Below the pieces are notes generated by a model that was not told the origin of the DNA, did not search any database, and worked only from the letters and a program-made list of their open reading frames with translations. Below are positions 26,897-38,596 of a stretch of 64,000 bases of DNA, in pieces. The position numbers and the translations under genes were made by a program. Location: assembly GCA_026398135.1 (NCBI GenBank), contig JAPLTN010000109.1, forward strand, positions 20,246-84,245. The letters are read 5' to 3'. The stretch comes from Verrucomicrobiota bacterium. Lineage in GTDB: Bacteria > Verrucomicrobiota > Verrucomicrobiia > Opitutales > Opitutaceae. The first letter of the stretch is position 1. Each line of letters begins with the position of its first letter.

Positions 26897-28618
26897 TTAA
26901 GTCTCGGTCGGACGCCAGTCGATTAACTCGAGCTGGATGGTGCGGCGGTCGTTGAAGAAATTCCACGCCAGCTCGACCGCGAAATCCAGCGGCACCCCGG
27001 TCGGCGGGATGCGGTCGGCCATTTTCCAGGCCACGCCGAAGAGCCTCTTGCGTCCGTCGCCGGTCTCCAGCGCGAAGCGGAAATGCACGCCTTTGAACAC
27101 ATCCGGACGCCGCCGCAAAACCACTCCGCGCAAACCGAAGCGCGGTTCGGGGTTGGACTGACCGAACGGGTGCATGAGCGCCAGTTCGTCCATCAGCTTT
27201 TCGTCGATCTGCTCGATTTTCAACCAGGCGGACAGCGTGAGCTCGGGCTCGATCGCCCGGCCGCCGGTCCACGTTTTGACCGCTTCGGAAAACCGCACCC
27301 GAAACGCGTCCAGTTGTGGTTTTTCCAGGGCCACGCCGACCGCCATCGGATGGCCGCCCCAGCTGGAGAGCAGATCGGCGCAACCGCTCAGCACCTCAAC
27401 CAAGTTAATCCCGTCCACGCTGCGTCCGGAGCCCTTGGCCAGCGCGCCTTCGTTGCCCAGCACGATGCAGGGGCGGTGGTATTTTCGGCTAACGCGTCCG
27501 GCTACGATGCCGACCACGCCGGGGTGCCAGCCGTCGGCGTAAAGCACGATGCCGGACTGGTCCAGCAAACCGCCCTCGATCATGCGCTCGGCCTCGTCGG
27601 TGATGCCGCGCTCGATGTCCTGCCGCTCGCGATTAAACGAATCGAGCTGCTCGGCGGTCTCGCGGCAGAAATGCGCGTCCTCGCTCAAGATCAATTCCAC
27701 CGAAAGCGCGGCGTCGGCCAAGCGCCCGGAGGCGTTGATCCGTGGCCCGAGGCGGAAGGAAATGTCCACCGGCATCAAATCCTGGCCGGGCCGAACCCCG
27801 GCCACGTCCATGAGCGCGCGCAGTCCGGGGCGGGCGGCCTCCTTGAGGGTGCGCAGGCCGTAGCTGGCGAGGATGCGGTTTTCCTCCTGCAAGGGCACCA
27901 GATCGGCCACCGTGCCAAGCGCGACCAAATCCAGGTAATCCCGCAGCTTTATCGCCTGCGCCTCGGTGCTGCCCTCGGCCCGCAGTTCCTTGATGAGGCC
28001 GTGCACGAGTTTGAATACGAGGCCGACCGTGCACATTTGCCGCCAGGCGTCGTCGCCGGGCTGGTCGTGGGCATGGGGGTTGATCAGGATGCCGTGCGCC
28101 AGGGGTTTTTCTTTGGAGCGATGGTGGTCCACCACGATCACATCGACGCCGAGCGCGGCCAGGTGGGCCACCTCTTCGTGCGAGTTGGTGCCGCAATCCA
28201 GGGCGATAAAGAGCTTGGGCACGCCAGGCTCCAGCGCGCGGTCGATGGCGCTGCGCGAAAGCCCGTAGCCGTCCTCCATGCGCCGGGGCACCACGAAGCG
28301 TGGATTCGCTCCGAAGCGGCGCAGGATGCTGACAAGGAGCGCGGTGCTGCTTACCCCGTCCACGTCGTAATCGCCCAGGACCACGACGCTCTCCCCGGCG
28401 GCGAGCGCCCGGCGCAAGCGGGCGGTGGCGAGGTCGAGATTTTTGAGCAGGAAGGGGTCGGCCAGCCTCGCCAGCGCGGGTTTGATAAACGCGTCCGCCG
28501 CTTCCGGTGTGGTCTGCCCGGCGCGAAGCAGCAGCTCGGCGAGCACGGGACTGATCCCGAGCGCGGCTTCGAGGGCCGCCACCTGTTCGGGTGGCGGCGT
28601 ATGATGGATCCAACGCAT
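26897..28618 (-). CDS. recJ: Single-stranded-DNA-specific exonuclease RecJ
   Basis: This 5'-3' ssDNA exonuclease acts in recombination and mismatch repair. The 573-residue protein has the DHH-family motifs LGDYDVDGVSS, ALDCGTNS and VDHHRSKE in its first 180 residues, then the DHHA1 domain (GRVSRKYHRPCIVL, GSGRSVDGINLVE, GGHPMAVG) and an OB domain. The start MRWIHHTPPPEQ at 28618 is used; the frame extends to 28693 but relatives begin with this W-x-x segment. It is downstream of secDF by 114 nt. Confidence 0.93.
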   Translation of the reverse strand: MRWIHHTPPPEQVAALEAALGISPVLAELLLRAGQTTPEAADAFIKPALARLADPFLLKNLDLATARLRRALAAGESVVVLGDYDVDGVSSTALLVSILRRFGANPRFVVPRRMEDGYGLSRSAIDRALEPGVPKLFIALDCGTNSHEEVAHLAALGVDVIVVDHHRSKEKPLAHGILINPHAHDQPGDDAWRQMCTVGLVFKLVHGLIKELRAEGSTEAQAIKLRDYLDLVALGTVADLVPLQEENRILASYGLRTLKEAARPGLRALMDVAGVRPGQDLMPVDISFRLGPRINASGRLADAALSVELILSEDAHFCRETAEQLDSFNRERQDIERGITDEAERMIEGGLLDQSGIVLYADGWHPGVVGIVAGRVSRKYHRPCIVLGNEGALAKGSGRSVDGINLVEVLSGCADLLSSWGGHPMAVGVALEKPQLDAFRVRFSEAVKTWTGGRAIEPELTLSAWLKIEQIDEKLMDELALMHPFGQSNPEPRFGLRGVVLRRRPDVFKGVHFRFALETGDGRKRLFGVAWKMADRIPPTGVPLDFAVELAWNFFNDRRTIQLELIDWRPTET

Positions 28619-28732
28619 GGGCGCAGGGTGGGGGGAGGCGAATGGCCCGCGAATCTGGCCGCCGATCGGATTCGCGAAGAACCCGGCGAACACGACTCGC
28701 GGGCGCGGCGCGCTCCCGGCACAGGCAAGGGC

Positions 28733-31342
28733 TTAGGCCTGTTTGTCGGCGCCGACCGGCTTGGCACCGGCGATCTTGCCGCCCACTTCCCAGCCGTAAA
28801 CCGGGCGGGCCTCTTCGTGGTCCACCTTGTCGCGGTCGCCCTTGTGCCACCAGTAGAAGACCGGCGCGGCGATGAACACCGAGGAGAAGGTGCCGGTAAT
28901 GATACCGATGATAAAGGTGAACGCGATGTCCCGCATTACCCCCGTGCCGGACACGAAAAGCGCGATGGCGGCGAGCAGGGTGGTGACGCTGGTGAGGATG
29001 GAGCGCGAGAACACCCGGCGCAGCGAGTCGTTGATGATGTCGCGCAGGTTGGCCGTGGCGTTGAGTTTCATCTCTTCGCGGATGCGGTCGAAGACTACGA
29101 CGGTGTCGTTGATCGAGTAACCGGCGATGGCGAGGATGGCCGCCACCATCGGGGCCGAGAATTGGTGGCCGAACAGCACGAAGATGCCTATGGTAAGCAG
29201 GATATCGTGAATCGACGCCACCACCGCGCCGAAGCCGAAGCCCCACTCGAAGCGCAGAGCGACGTACAATAGGATAATCACCATCGAGATCGAGAGGGCG
29301 ACGAGCGCATTGGTTTTCACCTCGCTGCCGATGGTGGCGCCGATGCTGTTGATGCCGATCTGTTCGAACTTGGCCTCGGGGTGCGCTTTTTGGAGGGCCG
29401 CGACCAGAGGGCCGGACTTACCCACGGCAGTTTCCAGCCGAAGCGTCTCGCCGCCTACGCCGCCGATGGCGGCCACGTAGGTGGGAGTGACTTCACCGGT
29501 GCCGGCTTTTTCGGCCACGGAACGAATCTCGGCGGTGTCGAGGCGTTTGCTGAAATTCAGGGTGGCGATGTCGCCGCCGAGGAAGTCCACGCCGTAGATG
29601 CGGTCGCCTTTGTTGAACACAAAGACGGCGGAGCTGAGCACCAGCACCCAGGATATGATGAAGGCGGGTTTGCCCAGCTTCACGAAATCCACGTTGCCGA
29701 TGCGGATCGGGCTCATCATGGGCAGGCGTTTCAGGATGCCGCCCGTGATCAGCCAATCGAGGACGAGGTGGCCGAAAATCAACACCGAGAACAGGGTGGA
29801 GAACACGCCGATGGCGAGGGTCACGCCGAAGCCCTTGATCGGGCCGCTGCCGAGGCCGATCATCACCGCGCAAATCGCGAGCTGGGTGATGTGCGCATCC
29901 AGAATGGTGGTGAAGGCGCGGTCGTAGCCGGCGTTGTGCGCGGCGGTGAGCGATTTGCCCAGGCCGAGTTCATCGCGCATGCGCTCGAAGATCAGGATGT
30001 TCGCGTCCACCGCCATGCCGAGGGTGAGCACGATGCCGGCGAGACCGGGGAGGGTGAGCGTGGCGCCGATCGAGGCCATGCAGGCCAGAATCAAGGCCAC
30101 GTTGAAGGCCAGGGCGACCAGGGCGATGCCGCCGCCGATGGTGTAATAAGTGATCATGAAGGCGGCGACCAGGGCGGTGCCGATCACGGAGGCGCGCACG
30201 CCGCTGTCGATCGCGTCCTGGGCGAGCGAGGGTCCGACTTCGTATTGTTCCTGCACGACCAGCGGGAGGTCGAGCGGGTTGTTCAAGACGTTGGCCAGAT
30301 CCACCGCTTCGCGCTGGGAAAACTGGCCGGTGATCTCGGCGGTGTCGCTGTTGATCTCTTCCTTCACGCCGGGGGCGGAGTAGAGGCGGCCGTCGAGCAG
30401 GATGGCGAGCTGGGCGCGCGCCTCGGGATTGCCGGTGCGCTGAACCACTTCCTGGGTGAGCTTGGCGACCTCGCGGGTGGTCTCGGCGAACTGTTTGCGG
30501 CCCTCGGCGTCGAACTTGAGGATGATGCGGAAGCGGCCCATTTCGTCCATGGTCGCGTAGGCATTGCTTACGTGCTTGCCGGTCATTTCCCAGAGGCGTT
30601 TCACGAAGTATTCCTGGGTGACGGTGCGGCCGTCGCGCAGGTCTTGTTCCTGACTCTTGATCTCGTAGCCCGCAGGAATGTCGCCGGGGGCGGCGGTCGC
30701 GGGGCGGTTGAAGGGATCGACGAGGTGAAAGGAGAGGCGCGCGGGCTTTTGCACGGCGTCGAGCACGTCGGGGTTGTCGCGGGTGTTGACGCCCGGGAGC
30801 TGCACTTCGATGCGGTTGGCACCGACGGCGCGGATGAGGGGCTCGGCCACGCCGAGGCCGTTGATGCGGTCGCCGATGATCTCGATCGCTTTGCTCAATT
30901 TCTCCTCGCGTTCGCGTTCGCCGAGCGCACCGGCGGCCTGTTCGTCCACCGCGAGGGTGAAGGCGACGCCGCCCTTGAGGTCGAGACCGAGCTGGAGGCG
31001 GCCCTTTGACTTGGCCATGAGGTGCTCCAGCAAGAGGGTGTTTTTCTTAACTACGTTGGTGAGCGAGCTCTCCAGCTTCACGCCGGGGAAATATTCCTTG
31101 GCGAGGTCGATGCGGCGCTCGTTGGCCAGGTCACGCAAGGCGACGAACACCGACGGGGCCTTCTTGGCTTCAAAGCGGGCGCGGGCGTCGGCCAGCAGTT
31201 TTTGGAAGTCGGCGTTCTTGGTCTCGACCTGATCGCCGATGTAGGTCGGCACGTCGCGGTCGCGGACGGGCACGAGCGAAAGCACGGCCCACAGCATGAT
31301 GGTGAAACTCAGGATGAGCTTCCACAGATTGCGTTTAAGCAT
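28733..31342 (-). CDS. secDF: Fused protein translocase subunits SecD-SecF
   Basis: An inner-membrane motor that uses the proton gradient to finish Sec-dependent export. The 869 residues hold the SecD half (first TM at 10-30, a large periplasmic P1 region, then TM2-6 with GLAGIVLTLGMAVDANILIFERMRDE, quoted here in part as GMAVDANILIFERMRDE) and the SecF half after about residue 560 (GVDFLGG, GYSINDTVVVFDRIRE). Both conserved membrane motifs that carry the proton-relay acidic residues are present. SecD and SecF are separate genes in E. coli; the fusion occurs in several phyla. It is downstream of yajC. Confidence 0.95.
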   Translation of the reverse strand: MLKRNLWKLILSFTIMLWAVLSLVPVRDRDVPTYIGDQVETKNADFQKLLADARARFEAKKAPSVFVALRDLANERRIDLAKEYFPGVKLESSLTNVVKKNTLLLEHLMAKSKGRLQLGLDLKGGVAFTLAVDEQAAGALGEREREEKLSKAIEIIGDRINGLGVAEPLIRAVGANRIEVQLPGVNTRDNPDVLDAVQKPARLSFHLVDPFNRPATAAPGDIPAGYEIKSQEQDLRDGRTVTQEYFVKRLWEMTGKHVSNAYATMDEMGRFRIILKFDAEGRKQFAETTREVAKLTQEVVQRTGNPEARAQLAILLDGRLYSAPGVKEEINSDTAEITGQFSQREAVDLANVLNNPLDLPLVVQEQYEVGPSLAQDAIDSGVRASVIGTALVAAFMITYYTIGGGIALVALAFNVALILACMASIGATLTLPGLAGIVLTLGMAVDANILIFERMRDELGLGKSLTAAHNAGYDRAFTTILDAHITQLAICAVMIGLGSGPIKGFGVTLAIGVFSTLFSVLIFGHLVLDWLITGGILKRLPMMSPIRIGNVDFVKLGKPAFIISWVLVLSSAVFVFNKGDRIYGVDFLGGDIATLNFSKRLDTAEIRSVAEKAGTGEVTPTYVAAIGGVGGETLRLETAVGKSGPLVAALQKAHPEAKFEQIGINSIGATIGSEVKTNALVALSISMVIILLYVALRFEWGFGFGAVVASIHDILLTIGIFVLFGHQFSAPMVAAILAIAGYSINDTVVVFDRIREEMKLNATANLRDIINDSLRRVFSRSILTSVTTLLAAIALFVSGTGVMRDIAFTFIIGIITGTFSSVFIAAPVFYWWHKGDRDKVDHEEARPVYGWEVGGKIAGAKPVGADKQA

Positions 31343-31410
31343 GTTGGTATTTGGTTAAAAAACGGGGGGCGCGGCGCGTGGCCGACGCTACTCTGAATGG
31401 ATGGGGTAAA

Positions 31411-31443
31411 AACAAAGCGGCACCGGCAGGTGACCGGTGCCGC
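31411..31443 (-). terminator. Intrinsic terminator between yajC and secDF
   Basis: A perfect 10-bp stem GCGGCACCGG/CCGGTGCCGC (31417-31426/31434-31443) with a 7-nt loop. The minus strand continues TTTGTTTTTACC. It lies 20 nt after the yajC stop, so either secDF has its own promoter in the remaining 68 nt or it depends on readthrough. Confidence 0.7.
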
Positions 31444-31463
31444 GGAGGCGAAAGGGGGCGGAG

Positions 31464-31790
31464 CTACTTTTTGACGCTATCCTTGCGCACCACGTCATGC
31501 ACAAAGCTCTTGGCGACTTCCACCTTCACGCCTTCGGCGATACGGATCACGTAGCGGTCGTCGCGCTTGGCGGTGATCTCGCCGTAGATGCCGCCGGCTG
31601 TTACGATTTCGTCACCTGTCGTCAGTGCCTCGATCATCTTGGCGTGCTCTTTTTGCTTTTTGCGCTGGGGCTGAATGATGAGGAACCACATCGCAGCGAA
31701 CATGAAGCCGATGAAGAGAATGTTCATCAGGCCGGCACCGCCGGGAGCAGCCTGGGCGACAAGGAGCAGTGAATTGGAGGGAGTGTTCAT
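31464..31790 (-). CDS. yajC: Preprotein translocase accessory protein YajC
   Basis: A 108-residue protein with one TM segment (MNILFIGFMFAAMWFLIIQ) followed by PQRKKQKEHAKMIEALTTGDEIVTAGGIYGEI, the family core (cited in pieces: PQRKKQKEH, LTTGDEIVTAGG). It joins SecDF in the holo-translocon. It is first in the order yajC-secDF-recJ on the minus strand. Confidence 0.95.
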   Translation of the reverse strand: MNTPSNSLLLVAQAAPGGAGLMNILFIGFMFAAMWFLIIQPQRKKQKEHAKMIEALTTGDEIVTAGGIYGEITAKRDDRYVIRIAEGVKVEVAKSFVHDVVRKDSVKK

Positions 31791-31929
31791 TTTCGGAATT
31801 GCGGGTCGTGGTTTTTAGACGAGGAATCGCGAAATAACCGCGCCCGCCTCCGCGAACGCAAGCCATAACCCGACCGTCCTCTCCGCTCGACATTCGCCGC
31901 CACCCCGGCCCTCCTCCCTTTCCCAATCC

Positions 31930-33945
<2,016 letters not shown>

Positions 33946-34830
33946 TCAGGGCGAGGCGACCAGGTCGTCGCCCGTGCCCTGCGTCGAGCCGCCGCCCTGC
34001 GCCTCGGCGATGAAGCGGGGCAGGGTTTGCCAGAGGGCAAGCGGGATGTCCTCGGGACGGACCGTCTCCGACTGGCCGGCGGCGACCAGGGAGTCGATCC
34101 AGGCCCGGCCTTGATCGGGCAACTGGCCGCGCAGGAGGGTGCCGATTTGTTTCCGGCGTTGCTGGAAGCAGGCGCGGATAACGAGCTTGGCGCGGCGGGG
34201 GAAAATCACCGGCTGCGGTTTGCGTACGATGTTGAACAGATACGAATCCACATCAGGGCGCGGGTGGAAGCAGTGGCCGGAAACCTTGTGACCGGGCGCG
34301 ATGTCGAAGGCGCTTTGCAGGAAGATCGAGATCGAGCCGAAGAGTTTGGAGCCCGGCTTGGCCATGTAGCGCTGGGCGGCTTCGTATTGCAGCATGAGCA
34401 CGAGACGGGAGGGCAGGGGGCCTTCCAGAACCGCATCCATCCATGGGGTGGAGATCGCGTAGGGCAGGTTGGCCACAACCTTGAAGGGCAAATCGAGGGG
34501 AACGCCCGCGATGGGGTGGTCCATCGCATCGGCTTCCAGCAGATGCAGGCGACCGGGGTGGAGAGGGGCCACTTCTTCGTTCAGATAACGGGCGAGCATG
34601 GCGTCGCGCTCGACCGCCCAGACCTCGGCGCCGGCTTCGAGCAAGGTGCGCGTCAAAGTGCCCAGACCGGGGCCGACCTCGACCACTCGGTCGCCGGGGG
34701 CGACTTGGGCGAGTTCGATGGATTTGCGCACGATGTTGCCATCCACGAGGAAGTTTTGCCCGAAGGCGCGCTTGGGAAAAATGCCCAGTTTGGCGAGGGC
34801 GTCGCGGGTTTCGGAGGCGGTGAGTGGCAT
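33946..34830 (-). CDS. rsmA: 16S rRNA (adenine1518/1519-N6) dimethyltransferase
   Basis: KsgA, which dimethylates two adjacent adenines in the 3' helix of 16S rRNA during 30S maturation. At 294 residues it has FGQNFLVDGNI at 20-30, the SAM loop VEVGPGLGTLTR, the acidic ERD motif, and the catalytic NLPYAIS near 125. The C-terminal helical domain includes FQQRRKQIGTLLR. It is downstream of trpC by 24 nt on the same strand and convergent with speA. Confidence 0.95.
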   Translation of the reverse strand: MPLTASETRDALAKLGIFPKRAFGQNFLVDGNIVRKSIELAQVAPGDRVVEVGPGLGTLTRTLLEAGAEVWAVERDAMLARYLNEEVAPLHPGRLHLLEADAMDHPIAGVPLDLPFKVVANLPYAISTPWMDAVLEGPLPSRLVLMLQYEAAQRYMAKPGSKLFGSISIFLQSAFDIAPGHKVSGHCFHPRPDVDSYLFNIVRKPQPVIFPRRAKLVIRACFQQRRKQIGTLLRGQLPDQGRAWIDSLVAAGQSETVRPEDIPLALWQTLPRFIAEAQGGGSTQGTGDDLVASP

Positions 34831-34854
34831 GGGCGGCGGCGCGTTGGGACTGGT

Positions 34855-35655
34855 TTAGGCGGAGCGGAACTCGGCGATGAGGGCGGCCGGGTCGGGCGCT
34901 TTCATCAGGGCTTCGCCGCAGAGAATGGCATGGGCCCCGCAGCCGCGAACGCGGGCGGCGTCGGCGCCGTTGAAAATACCGCTTTCACTGATCGCGGTGA
35001 CGTGGGCCGGGAAACGCGGGATGAGGCGCTCGCTCAGGCCCAGATCGCATTTGAAAATCGCGAGGTCGCGGTTGTTGACCCCGATTATCTGGGCGTTTTG
35101 GGCGAGGGCGCGGTCGAGTTCGGCCTCGTTGTGAATCTCGAAAAGGGCGGCCAGACCGGCGGCGCGGGCGGCGGCGTGCAGGTGGGCGAGCTCGGCATCG
35201 GCGAGGGCGCGCACGATCAAGAGGATGGCACTGGCTCCGGCGGCGCGGGCTTCGAGTACCTGAATCGCATGGACCATAAAATCTTTGCGAATGCAGGGCA
35301 GGGCGGGCGGGGTGGCGCGGAAGTGGGCGGAGACGTTCTCCAGGTCGGCGAGAGTGCCGCCGAAGTATTTTTCGTCGGTGAGCACGGAGAGGGCGTCGGC
35401 CCCGGCGGCCTGGTAGCGGCGGGCTTGGTCGAGGGCGGGCACGCCGGCTTTGATGTCGCCGGCGGAGGGCGAGCGGCGCTTGATTTCGGAAATGACCGCG
35501 AGGCGGCCATCAGAGCGGCGCAGGGCGGTGGCGAAGCAGGGCGGGCGGGGCAGGCGGGCGTTGAGTTCGCCCAGTTCGGCGAGGGAAACATCGCGGGCCC
35601 TCGCGGCGACTTCGGCCCGCTTGTGCGCCATGATTTCGGTGAGTTTGTCGGACAT
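34855..35655 (-). CDS. trpC: Indole-3-glycerol phosphate synthase
   Basis: A tryptophan pathway enzyme that closes the indole ring from CdRP. A 266-residue TIM barrel from MSDKLTEIMAHKRAEV: VISEIKRRSPSAGDI (catalytic Lys), ALSVLTDEKYFGG, CIRKDFMV, GVNNRDLAIF and SESGIF are all in order. The start at 35655 matches family members; the frame extends to 35700. No other trp gene is nearby, so the trp genes are dispersed in this genome. Confidence 0.95.
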   Translation of the reverse strand: MSDKLTEIMAHKRAEVAARARDVSLAELGELNARLPRPPCFATALRRSDGRLAVISEIKRRSPSAGDIKAGVPALDQARRYQAAGADALSVLTDEKYFGGTLADLENVSAHFRATPPALPCIRKDFMVHAIQVLEARAAGASAILLIVRALADAELAHLHAAARAAGLAALFEIHNEAELDRALAQNAQIIGVNNRDLAIFKCDLGLSERLIPRFPAHVTAISESGIFNGADAARVRGCGAHAILCGEALMKAPDPAALIAEFRSA

Positions 35656-35762
35656 GGAGGGACTATGGCCGCAAAGGGCGGTCATCGGCGCAAGCGTCAA
35701 CCCCAGCGCTTTTCCAACGCCGCAGACTTGCCCGCGGCAAGGCGGACGCGTAGCAAACGGTG

Positions 35763-36167
35763 ATGTCTGTCACCCCGTCAGCGGCCTTGGTCGCGTGTTT
35801 GTCGCTGATCGCGCTTACGGTGTGCGGAGGTTGCGCCAAAACCCGCCCCCCCGAGCGAGCTCAACTGGCGCGGGTAAGGTTTGAGAACCATACTGATTTA
35901 CCGTGGAAGATAAGTTTGAGCGCCGGGCCCGGTGGAGTGGCCGAAGCAGGCTTGGCGGACAAGGCCCTTCGTTTGGCTCCGAGGGAAATTCGCGTGCTCG
36001 AAGTCGGGGCCGGTTCTTACCGCGTGCGGGCGCTTCCCGAGGACACGCATGCAAGCATAGATACCTGGGCGTTGGCTCCCGAGGGTGAAGCGGTACAACT
36101 GGGGGCCGGGCTCAGTTATGTCTGGCCGCTGGCCACCTTGCTTTCGGAAGGGGGGGCCGCGCGATGA
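35763..36167 (+). CDS. Small putative lipoprotein of unknown family
   Basis: 134 residues with a signal peptide and a lipobox-like VCGGC (Cys near 24). The mature part has short alternating hydrophobic segments (ARVRFENHTDLPWKISL, LAPREIRVLEVGAGSYRVRAL) that suggest a small beta-sandwich. The start is ATG 35763; a GTG one codon earlier is possible. Its stop overlaps the next ATG as ATGA, so the two proteins are made together and probably form an envelope complex. I do not recognise a named family. Confidence 0.65.
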   Translation: MSVTPSAALVACLSLIALTVCGGCAKTRPPERAQLARVRFENHTDLPWKISLSAGPGGVAEAGLADKALRLAPREIRVLEVGAGSYRVRALPEDTHASIDTWALAPEGEAVQLGAGLSYVWPLATLLSEGGAAR

Positions 36168-38596
36168 GTCGCGAAGTCGTGGCCTGGCGGGCGGAGGATG
36201 CCGAGCACGCCGCCTTGCAAGTCGGCCGCCGACCAGTTCAGGCGCTTTGGCCTCTGTTGCGGCCGAATTTCCGGACCGTGTTTTTGGCCCCGCAACGCCG
36301 GGCAGGCAGTGGCGTGGTGGCCTGGCGTTGGCGGGGTGCGCAGACTCCACCGACGCCTGCCGCCGCCGATCTGGCCGGACTGCGCCGTCGGCTCGGCCAT
36401 GCGCTGCAGGATCTCTCCGCCGAGCTGGATCACCGCGAGGGGGTGGTGGCGGGCGTGGGTTCGTGGGAGTTGCACGTCACGATGGAGAAACTCGTTGGCG
36501 CGCTTGCGCAGGCTTCCGATGCGCAGCTTGCGAGCCATGCGGTGCAGACCGAGAACGGCTGGCTGATTCGGAGCTGGGGCTTTGCAAAGCCGGGCGCGGC
36601 TGAGATCGAGACCACTTCCGAAAATTCCGAAGCCGAGCCGGAGGATGCGGTCGCGCCCGAGCCTGATCCTGTATCCGCGATCAAGCCTGCGGAGCAGCGA
36701 GGCTGGTTGCCGCCCTTGATCTGGAGTGTGGGCGCGGCGGTTTTCGTCGGTGGGATGTTTTTCGCTTACCGGAGCGGTTGGTTTACGCCTGCTGCGATTC
36801 GCGAGAAATCCGGAGGTGTGGCTTCGTCCGCAATTCAATCGACCGCGTCGTTTAAGTCCGCACCCGCGGCCAATCCAAGCGCACCGGAATCGTCGTCGCG
36901 CAGTACACCGGGGGGTGTGGGCGGAGTTATCGGATTAAAACCGATCCGGGCCGAGCTTGGTTTACCCGCGTCGCCACCGCTTTCGCTAACCAGTGGCTTA
37001 ACACCCACGACCCAGGCGGGCAGCGCGGCGGCGGATTTACTCGCTCCAGCCGTCATCCCGGGAGCCACGGTCGGCGGGATGAGGGGAGGGCCCGATGCGG
37101 CGGAGGCTCAGGCCGGTCCGGCCGGTACGCCCGCTGGCGCGGACGAGCCTGGTTCGCCGTCGTCGGAAAAGAAGGGTGCGGAGCCCCAGGATACGCCAGC
37201 GGAGGCCAGCGAAGCCCGGACGGGAAAGGGCAACGACGCGCAAACGGGAAACAAGCCCGAGGCATCGCCAAATCCGGACGCAAAGTCGCCGAGCCCGGAC
37301 TCCAGCAAGCCGCAGTCCCAGTCGCCCGGAAAAACGGCGTCCGAGACCGCCGTGCCGCCTGCTGCGACCAAGAGTGCCGCAAAGCCCGAAATCGCAGCCA
37401 GGCATGCGGCTTCAGCTGCCAAGCCATCCGGAATGCCGCCAGCCGGCGCCACCAAAGAGGTCAAAGACGGGGCGGCTTCCAGCGAAGAAACCAAAGAGGA
37501 AACGCGTACGACGGTTGTGGTGCACGCTAACGAGCGGAAAACTCCGACGCCCGCGAGTCAGCCTGCCACTGCGGAAAAACCGAAAACTCCCGCCGAGCGT
37601 AACCGTAAACCGGAGAAGACCACGGCGTCTCGCGAGGAGGAGAAAACTCCGGAACCCCCTACAAGCGCGCCCTCCGTTCCGGAAAACCTTTCCCGTGTCC
37701 GCGCCCAACCGGAAGCGCCGGAGGGACAGCCGACGCCGGTAAAAAAGGAAAAACCGGAAGCGTCCTCCCCATCCCTTCCGCAGCCCGAAAATTCGACGGC
37801 GCAAACGATGATCGAGAACGAAGGCGAACGAACTTCAGACGCCAGCGCGGTACGGGCGGCGGGCGGGGCGGAGTTGGCTCCGGCGCGAAGTCAGGCCGGC
37901 GAAGCAAGGTCTTGGGCTTATCACATAGGCGGGTGGCAACTCCGGCGGGTGCGCGATGTGGTTTTGGCCACCGCGCCTCGACCGGAGGGCGATTCTGCCG
38001 CGGCTGCTGCGCTCGCGGCCGCGCGATCCCGGGCTTGGGAAGAGGCGCGCCGCCGGGTGCCGGCTATTTTTGAATCCCCGAAGACCCGCTCAGGTTGGTC
38101 CTTTGAACTCTCGCCGACGGCTTGGCCGGCGAGTTGGGTGTTGAGTGGCGGCGGGGCTGGCGTGACCACCGTGGCGGAGCGCGCAGGGGAGGCGCAGATT
38201 CAATGGCCGGATCTGTTACCCATTGATGCTCTGGAGGCCAGGCTGGTGCGCGCGGATGGCGGCGAGATAGCCCGGTTAACGATTTCGGTGCTTGAGCGCA
38301 CCATTCGCATAAAAGGATCGGCCGAACTGATCCGAGCGGTGCCGGTTTTTTCGATACAGGAGGCGGAAAGCGGTTCCGCGACCGGTAAAACTCCGGACGG
38401 TGCGGCGTTGGCCTGGCGCAGCCTGGAGCGGACCCGCTGGTCCGATACAAGTTGGATTACGGAACGCGAGGGGAGGAGTTTGGGCGTGCGCTGCGTGCCC
38501 CAGGCCGGGACCGCGCCTGCGGTTAACGGTGGCACCCTCGGCGTGGTCGATAACGCAAGTGGATGGGCCTTGAGCGTTACCATCCGCGCCGAATAG
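36164..38596 (+). CDS. Large single-TM protein with Pro/Ala/Lys/Glu-rich extracytoplasmic linker, unknown
   Basis: 810 residues in four parts. Residues 1-145 form a mixed alpha/beta cytoplasmic domain (VVAWRAEDAEHAAL, TVFLAPQRR, WELHVTMEKLVGAL). Residues 150-185 are an acidic linker. One TM segment follows at about 186-206 (LIWSVGAAVFVGGMFFAY). Then comes a roughly 370-residue low-complexity stretch rich in Pro, Ala, Ser, Lys and Glu, and a C-terminal globular beta-rich domain at 580-810 (WAYHIGGWQLRRVRDVVL, SWVLSGGGAGVTTVAE, WALSVTIRAE). The layout is that of TonB-like or anti-sigma-like proteins spanning the periplasm, but no conserved motif supports either. It is coupled to the upstream lipoprotein gene. 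Function unknown. Confidence 0.7.
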   Translation: MSREVVAWRAEDAEHAALQVGRRPVQALWPLLRPNFRTVFLAPQRRAGSGVVAWRWRGAQTPPTPAAADLAGLRRRLGHALQDLSAELDHREGVVAGVGSWELHVTMEKLVGALAQASDAQLASHAVQTENGWLIRSWGFAKPGAAEIETTSENSEAEPEDAVAPEPDPVSAIKPAEQRGWLPPLIWSVGAAVFVGGMFFAYRSGWFTPAAIREKSGGVASSAIQSTASFKSAPAANPSAPESSSRSTPGGVGGVIGLKPIRAELGLPASPPLSLTSGLTPTTQAGSAAADLLAPAVIPGATVGGMRGGPDAAEAQAGPAGTPAGADEPGSPSSEKKGAEPQDTPAEASEARTGKGNDAQTGNKPEASPNPDAKSPSPDSSKPQSQSPGKTASETAVPPAATKSAAKPEIAARHAASAAKPSGMPPAGATKEVKDGAASSEETKEETRTTVVVHANERKTPTPASQPATAEKPKTPAERNRKPEKTTASREEEKTPEPPTSAPSVPENLSRVRAQPEAPEGQPTPVKKEKPEASSPSLPQPENSTAQTMIENEGERTSDASAVRAAGGAELAPARSQAGEARSWAYHIGGWQLRRVRDVVLATAPRPEGDSAAAAALAAARSRAWEEARRRVPAIFESPKTRSGWSFELSPTAWPASWVLSGGGAGVTTVAERAGEAQIQWPDLLPIDALEARLVRADGGEIARLTISVLERTIRIKGSAELIRAVPVFSIQEAESGSATGKTPDGAALAWRSLERTRWSDTSWITEREGRSLGVRCVPQAGTAPAVNGGTLGVVDNASGWALSVTIRAE

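Noticed and set aside
35763..38596. Type VI secretion TssJ-like lipoprotein with a TssL/TagF-like partner
   Set aside because: The lipoprotein lacks recognisable TssJ pattern, the TM protein lacks the TssL/TssM domains, and no other T6SS gene is nearby.
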